Under the pieces are notes generated by a model that searched no databases, was not told the DNA's origin, and saw only the letters and a list, made by a program, of their open reading frames with translations. Both the position numbers and the translations under genes were made by a program. A stretch of 64,000 nucleotides of DNA from Episyrphus balteatus (Eukaryota; Arthropoda; Insecta; Diptera; Syrphidae): NCBI RefSeq assembly GCF_945859705.1, contig NW_026605122.1, positions 363,001 through 427,000 on the forward strand, read 5' to 3'. Below, piece after piece: positions 53,263 to 64,000 of the stretch (within the stretch, counting starts at the first letter, position 1; the number at the start of each line of letters is the position of its first letter).

Positions 53263-53296
53263 TATAAACTCTAAATTGGTCAATAAATCATCTTTA
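53263..53296 (+). repeat. 34-bp one-sided tail of the PLE
   Basis: This follows the end of the mirrored arm on the right only, and satellite resumes directly after it. Its last 22-23 bp (53275-53297) match the leader of the left copy (50446-50468, minus sense). The final TA is shared with the target-site duplication, so the tail is 32-34 bp depending on assignment. A one-sided extension of about this size is a known PLE feature. Confidence 0.8.
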
Positions 53297-53307
53297 AATT
53301 GTATATC
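53295..53307 (+). repeat. Target-site duplication, right
   Basis: This is the second copy of TAAATTGTATATC, after which the satellite continues in normal phase with GTTGGAAAGC. It pairs with 47593-47605. Confidence 0.85.
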
Positions 53308-56294
53308 GTTGGAAAGCTTACATCTTCAGCTTTAAATAGATGCCCTAACCATATCTCTCAGTTGCTTAGAAAAAAGAATAAAAATTTTTTAATCAATCAA
53401 CTGCAGAACAAAAAAAAAGCTTTAAATTCAGATATTTTTTTCAATTTTTTTTTATATGACAACCTATAATAAATTGTATATCGTTGGAAAGCTTACATCT
53501 TCAGCTTTAATTAAATGCCCTAATCATATCTCTCAGTTGCTTAGAAAAAAGAATAAAAAATTTTTAATCAATCAACTGCAAAACAAAAAAAAAGCTTTAA
53601 ATTCAGATATTTTTTTCAATTTTTTTTGTATGACAACCTATAATTAATTGTATATCGTTGGAAAGCTTACATCTTCAGCTTTAATTAGATGCCCTAATCA
53701 CATCTCTCAGTTGCTTAGAAAAAAGAATAAAAATTTTTTAATCAATCAGCTGCCCTTATCATATCTCTCAGTTGCTTAGAAAAAAGAATAAAAATTTTTT
53801 AATCAATCAACTGCAGAACAAAAAAAAAAGCTTTAATTTCAGATATTTTTTTCAATTTTTTTTGTATGACAACCTATAATAAATTGTATATCGTTGGAAA
53901 GCTTACATCTTCAGTTTTAATAAGATGCCCTTATCATATCTCTCAGTTGCTTAGAAAAAAGAATAAAATTTTTTTAATCAATCAACTGCAGAACAAAAAA
54001 AAGCTTTAAATTCAGATATTTTTTTCAATTTTTTTTTGTATGACAACCTATAATAAATTGTATATCGTTGGAAAGCTTACATCTTCAGCTTTAATTAAAT
54101 GCCCTAATCATATCTCTCAGTTGCTTAGAAAAAAGAATAAAAAATTTTTAATCAATCAGCTGCAGAACAAAAAAAAAGCTTTAATTTCAGATGTTTTTTT
54201 CAATTTTTTTTGTATGACAACCTATAATATATTGTATATCGTTTGAAAGCTTACATCTTTAGCTTTAATAAGATACCATAACCATATCTCTCAGTTGCTT
54301 AGAAAAAAGAATAAAAAATTTTTAATCAATCAACTGCAGAACAAAAAAAAAAAGCTTTAAATTCAGATATTTTTTTCAATTTTTTTTGTATGACAACCTA
54401 TAATAAATTGTATATCGTTGGAAAGCTTACATCTTCAGCTTTAATAAGATGCCCTTATCATTTTTCTCAAATGCTTAGAAAAAAGAATACAAATTTTTTA
54501 ATCAATCAGCTGGAGAAAAAAAAAAGCTTTAATTTCAAATATTTTTTCCAATTTTTTTTGTATGACAACCTATAATAAATTGTATATCGTTGGAAAGCTT
54601 ACATTTTCAGCTTTAATTAAACGCCCTTATCATATCTCTCAGTTGCTTAGAAAAAAGAATAAAATTTTTTTAATCAATCAGCTGGAGAAAAAAAAAGCTT
54701 TTATTTCAGATATTTTTTTCAATTTTTTTTGTATGAAAACCTATAATAAATTGTATATCGTAAGAAAGCTTACATCTTCAGCTTTAATTAAATGCCCTTA
54801 TCATATCTCTCAGATGCTTAGAAAAAAGAATAAAAATTTTTTTATCAATCAACTGCAGAACAAAAAAAAAAAGCTTTAGTTTCAGATATTTTTTTCAATT
54901 TTTTTTTGTATGACAACCTATAATAAATTGTATATCGTTGGAAAGCTTACATCTTCAGCTTTAATTAAATGCCCTAATCATATCTCTCAGTTGCTTAGAA
55001 AAAAGAATAAAAATTTTTTAATCAATCAGCTGGAGAACAAGAAAAAAAAGCTTTAATTTCAGATATTTTTTTCAATTTTTTTTTGTATGACAACCTATAA
55101 TAAATTGTATATCGTTGGAAAGCTTACATCTTCAGCTTTAATTAAACGCCCTTATCATATCTCTCAGTTGCTTAGAAAAAAGAATAAAATTTTTTTAATC
55201 AATCAGCTGGAGAAAAAAAAAAGCTTTTATTTCAGATATTTTTTTCAATTTTTTTTGTATGAAAACCTATAATAAATTGTATATCGTAAGAAAGCTTACA
55301 TCTTCAGCTTTAATTAAATGCCCTTATCATATCTCTCAGATGCTTAGAAAAAAGAATAAAAATTTTTTTATCAATCAACTGCAGAACAAAAAAAAAAAGC
55401 TTTAGTTTCAGATATTTTTTTCAATTTTTTTTTGTATGACAACCTATGATAAATTGTATATCGTTGGAAAGCTTACATCTTCAGCTTTAATTAAATGCCC
55501 TTATCATATCTCTCAGATGCTTAGAAAAAAGAATAAAAATTTTTTTATCAATCAACTGCAGAACAAAAAAAAAAAGCTTTAGTTTCAGATATTTTTTTCA
55601 ATTTTTTTTTGTATGACAACCTATAATAAATTGTATATCGTTGGAAAGCTTACATCTTCAGCTTTAATTAAATGCCCTAATCATATCTCTCAGTTGCTTA
55701 GAAAAAAGAATAAAAATTTTTTAATCAATCAGCTGGAGAACAAGAAAAAAAAGCTTTAATTTCAGATATTTTTTTCAATTTTTTTTTGTATGACAACCTA
55801 TAATAAATTGTATATCGTTGGAAAGCTTACATATTCAGCTTTAATTAGATGCCCTAATCAAATCTCTCAGTTGCTTAGAAAAAAGAATACAAATTTTTCA
55901 ATCAATCAGCTGCAGAACAAAAAAAAAGCTTTAATTTCAGATATTTTTTTCAATTTTTTTTTGTATGACAACCTATAATAAATTGTATATCGCTGGAAAG
56001 CTTACATCTTCAGCTTTAATTAAATGCCTTAGTCATATCTCTCAGTTGCTTAGAAAAAAGAATAAAATTTTTTTAATCAATCAGCTGGAGAACAAAAAAA
56101 AAAAGCTTTAATTTCAGATATTTTTTTCAATTTTTTTTTTGTATGACAACCTATAATAAATTGTATATCGTTAGTCATATCTCTCAGTTGCTTAGAAAAA
56201 AGAATAAAATTTTTTTAATCAATCAGCTGGAGAACAAAAAAAAGCTTTAATTTCAGATATTTTTTTCAATTTTTTTTTGTATGACAACCTATAA

Positions 56295-56307
56295 TAAATT
56301 GTATATC
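56295..56307 (+). other. Paralogous empty insertion site 1
   Basis: The CGTTAGTC deletion monomer is followed directly by the monomer with TTTAAATAGATGCCCTAACC. This is the same neighbour order that the element separates at 47605/53308. TAAATTGTATATC is present once. It represents the pre-insertion sequence in a duplicated block. Confidence 0.8.
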
Positions 56308-58188
56308 GTTGGAAAGCTTACATCTTCAGCTTTAAATAGATGCCCTAACCATATCTCTCAGTTGCTTAGAAAAAAGAATAAAATTTTTTAATCAATCAAC
56401 TGCAGAACAAAAAAAAAGCTTTAAATTCAGATATTTTTTCAATTTTTTTTTGTATGACAACCTATAATAAATTGTATATCGTTGGAAAGCTTACATCTTC
56501 AGCTTTAATTAGATGCCCTAACCATATCTCTCAGTTGCATAGAAAAAAGAATAAAAAATTTTTAATCAATCAGCTGCAGAACAAAAAAAAAGCTTTAATT
56601 TCAGATGTTTTTTTCAATTTTTTTTGTATGACAACCTATAATATATTGTATATCGTTGGAAAGCTTACATCTTCAGCTTTAATGAAATGCCCTAATCATA
56701 TCTCTCAGTTGCTTAGAAAAAAGAATACAAATTTTTTATCAATCAGCTGCAGAACAAAAAAAAAAGCTTTAGTTTCAGATATTTTTTTCAATTTTTTTTG
56801 TATGACAACCTATAATAAATTGTATATCGTTGGAAAGCTTACATCTTCAGCTTTAATTAAATGCCCTAATCATATCTCTCAGTTGCTTAGAAAAAAGAAT
56901 AAATTTTTTTTAATCAATCAGCTGCAGAACAAAAAAAAAGCTTTAAATTCAGATATTTTTTTCAATTTTTTTTTGTATGACAACCTATAATAAATTGTAT
57001 ATCGTTGGAAAGCTTACATCTTCAGCTATAATAAGATGCCCTTATCATATCTCTCAGTTGCTTAGAAAAAAGAATAAAAATTTTTTAATCAATCAACTGC
57101 AGAACAAAAAAAAAAAGCTTTTAATTCAGATATTTTTTTCAATTTTTTTTTGTATGACAACCTATAATAAATTGTATATCGTTGGAAAGCTTACATCTTC
57201 AGTTTTAATAAGATGCCCTTATCATATCTCTCAGATGCTTAGAAAAAAGAATAAAAATTTTTTTATCAATCAACTGCAGAACAAAAAAAAAAAGCTTTAG
57301 TTTCAGATATTTTTTTCAATTTTTTTTTGTATGACAACCTATGATAAATTGTATATCGTTGGAAAGCTTACATCTTCAGCTTTAATTAAATGCCCTTATC
57401 ATATCTCTCAGATGCTTAGAAAAAAGAATAAAAATTTTTTTATCAATCAACTGCAGAACAAAAAAAAAAAGCTTTAGTTTCAGATATTTTTTTCAATTTT
57501 TTTTTGTATGACAACCTATAATAAATTGTATATCGTTGGAAAGCTTACATCTTCAGCTTTAATTAAATGCCCTAATCATATCTCTCAGTTGCTTAGAAAA
57601 AAGAATAAAAATTTTTTAATCAATCAGCTGGAGAACAAGAAAAAAAAGCTTTAATTTCAGATATTTTTTTCAATTTTTTTTTGTATGACAACCTATAATA
57701 AATTGTATATCGTTGGAAAGCTTACATATTCAGCTTTAATTAGATGCCCTAATCAAATCTCTCAGTTGCTTAGAAAAAAGAATACAAATTTTTCAATCAA
57801 TCAGCTGCAGAACAAAAAAAAAGCTTTAATTTCAGATATTTTTTTCAATTTTTTTTTGTATGACAACCTATAATAAATTGTATATCGCTGGAAAGCTTAC
57901 ATCTTCAGCTTTAATTAAATGCCTTAGTCATATCTCTCAGTTGCTTAGAAAAAAGAATAAAATTTTTTTAATCAATCAGCTGGAGAACAAAAAAAAAAAG
58001 CTTTAATTTCAGATATTTTTTTCAATTTTTTTTTGTATGACAACCTATAATAAATTGTATATCGTTAGTCATATCTCTCAGTTGCTTAGAAAAAAGAATA
58101 AAATTTTTTTAATCAATCAGCTGGAGAACAAAAAAAAGCTTTAATTTCAGATATTTTTTTCAATTTTTTTTTGTATGACAACCTATAA

Positions 58189-58201
58189 TAAATTGTATAT
58201 C
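58189..58201 (+). other. Paralogous empty insertion site 2
   Basis: This is the same monomer order and single 13-bp target as at 56295, in the second copy of the 1895-bp duplication. Confidence 0.8.
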
Positions 58202-61200
58202 GTTGGAAAGCTTACATCTTCAGCTTTAAATAGATGCCCTAACCATATCTCTCAGTTGCTTAGAAAAAAGAATAAAATTTTTTAATCAATCAACTGCAGA
58301 ACAAAAAAAAAGCTTTAAATTCAGATATTTTTTCAATTTTTTTTTGTATGACAACCTATAATAAATTGTATATCGTTGGAAAGCTTACATCTTCAGCTTT
58401 AATTAGATGCCCTAACCATATCTCTCAGTTGCATAGAAAAAAGAATAAAAAATTTTTAATCAATCAGCTGCAGAACAAAAAAAAAGCTTTAATTTCAGAT
58501 GTTTTTTTCAATTTTTTTTGTATGACAACCTATAATATATTGTATATCGTTGGAAAGCTTACATCTTCAGCTTTAATGAAATGCCCTAATCATATCTCTC
58601 AGTTGCTTAGAAAAAAGAATACAAATTTTTTATCAATCAGCTGCAGAACAAAAAAAAAAAGCTTTAGTTTCAGATATTTTTTTCAATTTTTTTTGTATGA
58701 CAACCTATAATAAATTGTATATCGTTGGAAAGCTTACATCTTCAGCTTTAATTAAATGCCCTAATCATATCTCTCAGTTGCTTAGAAAAAAGAATAAATT
58801 TTTTTTAATCAATCAGCTGCAGAACAAAAAAAAAGCTTTAAATTCAGATATTTTTTTCAATTTTTTTTTGTATGACAACCTATAATAAATTGTATATCGT
58901 TGGAAAGCTTACATCTTCAGCTATAATAAGATGCCCTTATCATATCTCTCAGTTGCTTAGAAAAAAGAATAAAAATTTTTTAATCAATCAACTGCAGAAC
59001 AAAAAAAAAAAGCTTTTAATTCAGATATTTTTTTCAATTTTTTTTTGTATGACAACCTATAATAAATTGTATATCGTTGGAAAGCTTACATCTTCAGTTT
59101 TAATAAGATGCCCTTATCATATCTCTCAGTTGCTTAGAAAAAAGAATAAAATTTTTTTAATCAATCAGCTGGAGAACAAAAAAAAAAGCTTTAATTTCAG
59201 ATATTTTTTTCAATTTTTTTTGTATGACAACCTATAATAAATTGTATATCGTTGGAAAGCTTACATCTTCAGTTTAATTAGATGCCCTAATCATATCTCT
59301 CAGTTGCTTAGAAAAAAGAATAAAAATTTTTTAATCAATCAGCTGCAGAACAAAAAAAAAGCTTTAATTTCAGACGTTTTTTCAATTTTTTTTTGTATGA
59401 CAACCTATAATAAATATTGTATATCGTTGGAAAACTTACATCTTCAGCTTTAATTAAATGCCCTAATCATATCTCTCAGTTGCTTAGAAAAAAGAATAAA
59501 AATTTTTTTATCAATCAGCTGCAGAACAAAAAAAAAAGCTTTAGTTTCAGATATTTTTTTCAATTTTTTTTTGTATGACAACCTATAATAAATTGTATAT
59601 CGTTGGAAAGCTTACATCTTCAGCTTTAATTAGATGCCCTAGTCATATCTCTCAGTTGCTTAGAAAAAAGAATAAAAATTTTTTAATCAATCAGCTGCAG
59701 AACAAAAAAAAAAAAGCTTCAATTTCAGATATTTTTTCAATTTTTTTTTGTATGACAACCTATAATAAATTGTATATCGTGGGAAAGCTTACATATTCAG
59801 CTTTAATTAGATGCCCTAATCAAATCTCTCAGTTGCTTAGAAAAAAGAATAAAAATTTTTTAATCAATCAGCTGGAGAACAAAAAAAAAAGCTTTAATTT
59901 CAGATATATTTTTCAATTTTTTTTTGTATGACAATCTATAATAAATTGTATATCGTTGGAAAGCTTACATCTTCAGCTTTAATTAAATGCCCTAATCATA
60001 TCTCTCAGTTGCTTAGAAAAAAGAATAAAAATTTTTTAATCAATCAGCTGGAGAACAAAAAAAAAAGCTTTAATTTCAGATATTTTTTTCAATTTTTTTT
60101 TTGTATGACAACCTATAATAAATTGTATATCGTTGGAAAGCTTACATCTTCAGCTTTAATAAGATGCCCTAACCATATCTCTCAGTTGCTTAGAAAAAAG
60201 AATAAAAATTTTTTAATTAATCAGCTGGAGAAAAAAAAAAAGCTTTAATTTCAGATATTTTTTTCAATTTTTTTGTATGACAACCTATAATAAATTGTAT
60301 ATCGTTGGAAAGCTTACATCTTCAGCTTTAATTAGATGCCCTAGTCATATCTCTCAGTTGCTTAGAAAAAAGAATAAAATTTTTTTAATCAATCAGCTGC
60401 AGAACAAAAAAAAAAGCTTTAATTTCAGATATTTTTTTCAATTGTTTTTTGTATGACAACCTATAATAAATTGTATATCGTTGGAAAGCTTACATCTTCA
60501 GCTTTAATTAGATGCCCTAATCATATCTCTCAGTTGCTTAGAAAAAAGAATAAAATTTTTTTAATCAATCAGCTGGAGAACAAAAAAAAAAAGCTTTAAT
60601 TTCACATATTTTTTTCAATTTCTTTTTGTATGACAACCTATAATAAATTGTATATCGTTGGAAAGCTTACATCTTCAGCTTTAATTATATGCCCTAATCA
60701 TATCTCTCAGTTGCTTAGAAAAAAAAAAATAAAATTTTTTAATCAATCAGCTGCAGAAAAAAAAAAAAGCTTTAAATTCAGATATTTTTTTCATTTTTTT
60801 TTGTATGACAACCTATAATAAATTGTATATCGTTAGAAAGCTTACATCTTCAGCTTTAATTAGATGCCCTAATCATATCTCTCAGTTGCTTAGAAAAAAG
60901 AATAAAAATTTTTTAATCAATCAGCTGGAGAACAAAAAAAAAAAGCTTCAATTTCAGATATTTTTTTCAATTTTTTTTTGTATGACAACCTATAATAAAT
61001 TGTATATCGTTGGAAAGCTTACATATTCAGCTTTAATTAGATGCCCTATTCAAATCTCTCAGTTGCTTAGAAAAAAGAATACAAATTTTTTATTCAATCA
61101 GCTGCAGAACAAAAAAAAAAGCTTTAATTTCAGATATTTTTTTCAATTTTTTTTTTGTATGACAACCTATATAAAATTGTATATCGTTGGAAAGCTTACA

Positions 61201-61680
61201 TCTTCAGCTTTAATTAGATGCCCTAGTCATATCTATCAGTTGCTTAGAAAAAAGAATACAAATTTTTTAATCAATCAGCTGCAGAACAAAAAAAAAGCTT
61301 TAATTTCAGATATTTTTTTCAATTTTTTTTTGTATGACAACCTATAATAAATTGTATATCGTTGGAAAGCTTACATCTTCAGCTTTAATTAGATGCCCTA
61401 ATCATATCTATCAGTTGCTTAGAAAAAAGAATACAAATTTTTTAATCAATCAGCTGCAGAACAAAAAAAAAAGCTTTAATATCAGATATTTTTTTTCAAT
61501 TTTTTTTTGTATGACAACCTATAATAAATTGTATATCGTTGGAAAGCTTACATCTTCAGCTTTAATTAGATGCCCTAATCATATCTATCAGTTGCTTAGA
61601 AAAAAGAATAAAAATTTTTTAATCAATCAGCTGGAGAACAAAAAAAAAGCTTTAATTTCAGTTATTTTTTTCAATTTTTT

Positions 61681-62610
61681 TTGTATGACAACCTATAATA
61701 AATTGTATATCGTTGGAAAGCTTATATCTTCAGCTTTAATTAAAAAAAGAATAAAAATTTTTTAATCAATCAGCTGCAGAACAAAAAAAAAGCTTTAATT
61801 TCAGATATTTTTTTCAATTTTTTTTTGTATGACAACCTATAATAAATTGTATATCGTTGGAAAGCTTACATCTTCAGCTTTAATAAGATGCCCTAACCAT
61901 ATCTCTCAGTTGCTTAGAAAAAAAGATAAAAATGTTTTAATCAATCAGCTGCAGAACAAAAAAAAAGCTTTAATTTCAGATATTTTTTTCAATTTTTTTT
62001 TGTATGACAACCTATAATAAATTGTATATCGTTGGAAAGCTTACATCTTCAGCTTTAATTAGATGCCCTAATCATATCTCTCAGTTGCTTAGAAGAAAGA
62101 ATAAATTTTTTTTAATCAATCAGCTGGAGAAAATAAAAAGCTTTAATTTCAGATATTTTTTTCAATTTTTTTTGTATGACAACCTATAATAAATTGTATA
62201 TCGTTGGAAAGCTTACATCTTCAGCTTTAATTAGATGCCCTAATCATATCTCTCAGTTGCTTAGAAAAAAGAATACAAATTTTTTAATCAATCAGCTGCA
62301 GAACAAAAAAAAGCTTTAATTTCAGATATTTTTTTCAATTTTTTTTGTATGACAACCTATAATAAATTGTATATCGTTGGAAAGCTTACATCTTCAGCTT
62401 TAATTAAATGTACTAATCATAATCTCTCAGTTGCTTAGAAAAAAGAATAAAAATTTTTTAATCAATCAGCTGCAGAACAAAAAAAAAGCTTTAAATTCAA
62501 ATATTTTCTTCAATTTTTTTTTGTATGACAACCTATAATAAATTGTATATCGTTGGAAAGCTTATATCTTCAGCTTTAATTAAAAAAAGAATAAAAATTT
62601 TTTAATCAAT
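61681..62610 (+). repeat. Monomers with the CCCTAATC block deleted, two copies
   Basis: At about 61741 and 62581 AGCTTTAAT is followed by TAAAAAAAGAATAAAAA, so the ATGCCC to TTGCTTAG segment is missing. Both are preceded by GCTTATATC. The 840-bp offset shows a local block duplication. Confidence 0.8.
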
Positions 62611-64000
62611 CAGCTGGAGAACAAAAAAAAAAGCTTTAATTTCAGATATTTTTTTCAATTTTTTTTTGTATGACAACCTATAATAAATTGTATATCGTTG
62701 GAAAGCTTACATCTTCAGCTTTAATATGATGCCCTAACCATATCTCTCAGTTGCTTGGAAAAAAGAATAAAAATTTTTTTAATCAATCAGCTGCAGAACA
62801 AAAAAAAAGCTTTAATTTCAGATATTTTTTTCAATTTTTTTTTGTATGACAACCTATAATAAATTGTATATCGTTGGAAAGCTTACATCTTCAGCTTTAA
62901 TAAGATGCCCTTATCATATCTCTCAGTTGCTTAGAAAAAAGAATAAAACATTTTTTAATCAATCAGCTGGAGAACAAAAAAAAAAGCTTTAATTTCAGAT
63001 ATTTTTTTCAATTTTTTTTGTATGACAACCTATAATAAATTGTATATCGTTGGAAAGCTTACATCTTCAGCTTTAATAAGATGCCCTAATCATATCTCTC
63101 AGTTGCTTAGAAAAAAGAATAAAAATTTTTTAATTAATCAGCTGGAGAAAAAAAAAGCTTTAATTTCAGATATTTTTTTCAATTTTTTTTGTATGACAAC
63201 CTATAATAAATTGTATATCGTTGGAAAGCTTACATCTTCAGCTTTAATTAGATGCCCTAATCATATCTCTCAGTTGCTTAGAAAAAAGAACAAACATTTT
63301 TTAATCAATCAGCTGCAGAACAAAAAAAAAGCTTTAATTTCAGATACTTTTTTCAATTTTTTTTGTATGACAACTTATAATAAATTGTATATCGTTGGAA
63401 AGCTTACATCTTCAGCTTTAATTAAATGTTCTAATCATAATCTCTCAGTTGCTTAGAAAAAAGAATAAAAATTTTTTAATCAATCAGCTGCAGAACAAAA
63501 AAAAAGCTTTAAATTCAAATATTTTCTTCAATTTTTTGTTGTATGACAACCTATAATAAATTGTATATCGTTGGAAAGCTTTCATCTTCAGCTTTAATTA
63601 GATGCCCTAACCATATCTCTCAGTTGCTTAGAAAAAAGAATACAAATTTTTTAATCAATCAGCTGCAGAACAAAAAAAAAAGCTTTAATTTCAGATATTT
63701 TTTTCAATTTTTTTTTGTATGACAACCTATAATAAATTGTATATCGTTGGAAAGCTTGCATATTCAGCTTTAATTAGATGCCCTAATCAAATCTCTCAGT
63801 TGCTTAGAAAAAAGAATACAAATTTTTTAATCAATCAGCTGCAGAACAAAAAAAAAAGCTTTAATTTCAGATATTTTTTTCAATTTTTTTTTGTATGACA
63901 ACCTATAATAAATTGTATATCGCTGGAAAGCTTACATCTTCAGCTTTAATTAGATGCTCTAATCATATCTCTCAGTTGCTTAGAAAAAAGAATACAAATT

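Larger units (their letters stand above)
47606..53296. mobile_element. Penelope-like retroelement, head-to-head inverted dimer
   Basis: This 5.7-kb insertion is flanked by a 13-bp target-site duplication. It consists of a minus-strand copy (47606-50393), an 81-bp spacer, a plus-strand copy (50475-53262) and a 34-bp tail on the right only. Each copy encodes one protein with reverse transcriptase followed by a GIY-YIG nuclease, which defines endonuclease-positive Penelope-like elements. The 3' UTR of each copy has a hammerhead-like motif. From the PLE literature, inverted upstream copies (inverted pseudo-LTRs) and a one-sided extension of about 30-40 bp are typical. Here the upstream inverted copy is almost full length instead of a short truncated piece. 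Satellite on both sides has the same orientation, so the flanks are not part of the palindrome. Base composition is clearly less AT-rich than the host array. Confidence 0.92.
36458..53757 (+). repeat. CAGCTG-CCCT recombinant junctions, five copies
   Basis: At 36458, 38180, 45332, 45568 and 53748 the CAATCAGCTG segment runs straight into CCCTAATCATATC or CCCTTATCATATC. This repeats the central part of a monomer. The shared TGC at both parents suggests microhomology. Just after the first, at about 36494, AGAAAAAAG is joined to ACAACCTATAAT, a second illegitimate junction within 40 bp. Confidence 0.85.
43571..58085 (+). repeat. ~36-bp-deletion monomers (CGTTAGTCATATC), five copies
   Basis: These lie at about 43577, 45101, 47467, 56171 and 58075. 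GTT is joined to AGTCATATC, removing the GGAAAGC to GCCTT part. Each follows a monomer carrying ATGCCTTAGTCAT, the evident source of the right side of the junction. The five copies lie on both sides of the PLE. Confidence 0.85.
55788..59125 (+). repeat. 1895-bp tandem duplication right of the element
   Basis: The second copy starts at 57683 and matches 55788 onward at an offset of 1894-1895 bp, until the two diverge near 59125 (CAGATGC in the first, CAGTTGC in the second). Shared markers are CATATTCAGC with AATCAAATC, TATATCGCTGG, ATGCCTTAGTC, the CGTTAGTC deletion monomer, TTTAAATAGATG, CAGTTGCATAG and CTATAATAAG. The stretch 47085-47605 just left of the element is a further copy of the start of this unit. 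Confidence 0.8.
53297..64000 (+). repeat. Right satellite array, ~175-bp monomer
   Basis: About 60 further monomers in the same orientation as the left array continue to the window end, which falls mid-monomer. The flank at about 54.0-54.9 kb is a close copy of 45.9-46.9 kb, with GATGTTTTTTTC, AAACGCCCTTATC, CAAATATTTTTTCC and CTCAGATGC markers. The two arrays were therefore one before insertion. Frequent variants here are AACCATATC, AAATTCAG and TTTTTTATCAATCAACTG. From 60 kb onward monomers are more heterogeneous. No gene was seen. Confidence 0.98.

Noticed and set aside
47606..53296. LTR retrotransposon or DNA transposon with terminal inverted repeats
   Set aside because: There is no gag, protease, integrase or transposase. 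The only protein is RT plus GIY-YIG, and the inverted repeats are whole element copies.
1..64000. CENP-B box in the monomer
   Set aside because: I looked for the TTCG...CGGG pattern and the monomer contains no such motif.

Overview
The whole window is one AT-rich tandem satellite array, interrupted once by a retroelement. The monomer is about 175 bp (mostly 174-177 bp), roughly 25% G+C, and always in the same orientation. About 270 monomers lie left of the insertion (1-47605) and about 60 right of it (53297-64000). The array runs off both window edges. No host gene, tRNA, rRNA or CRISPR array was seen. The many short open frames of about 62-180 codons beginning M-T-T-Y-N-K-L are the satellite itself, open by accident of A/T-tract length.

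The insertion (47606 to about 53296) is a Penelope-like element (PLE) present as two head-to-head copies. The arms, 47606-50393 (minus) and 50475-53262 (plus), are each 2788 bp. They mirror each other about position 50434 with no indel and appear identical base for base, separated by an 81-bp spacer. Each arm carries an intact reading frame for a reverse transcriptase with a C-terminal GIY-YIG endonuclease. Each also has a 3' UTR with AATAAA hexamers and a hammerhead-ribozyme-like motif. The left copy has a normal ATG (815 aa). The right copy has lost the leader and first codons and has no ATG until residue 160. A 34-bp tail follows the right arm only. Its last 22-23 bp repeat the 5' leader of the left copy in the same sense, as expected if the copied template contained a tandem (pseudo-LTR) junction.

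A 13-bp target-site duplication of satellite sequence brackets the composite, so the palindrome entered the array as one unit. Two paralogous uninterrupted sites at 56295 and 58189 preserve the pre-insertion sequence.

The satellite is organised by recent, local and sometimes nested segmental duplications of 0.7-3 kb. The clearest is 5781-14770, readable as X-Y-Y-X'-Z-Z with Y = 869 bp and Z = 1730 bp. Shared private deletions (28 bp and about 36 bp) and illegitimate junctions (CAGCTG fused to CCCT) trace how blocks spread, most simply by unequal exchange.

Organism: an animal genome is most likely, because endonuclease-bearing PLEs with hammerhead motifs are typical of metazoans. The strong AT bias would suit an arthropod or another AT-rich invertebrate, but the sequence does not settle the taxon. 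The region looks like constitutive heterochromatin, possibly pericentromeric; that is inference.
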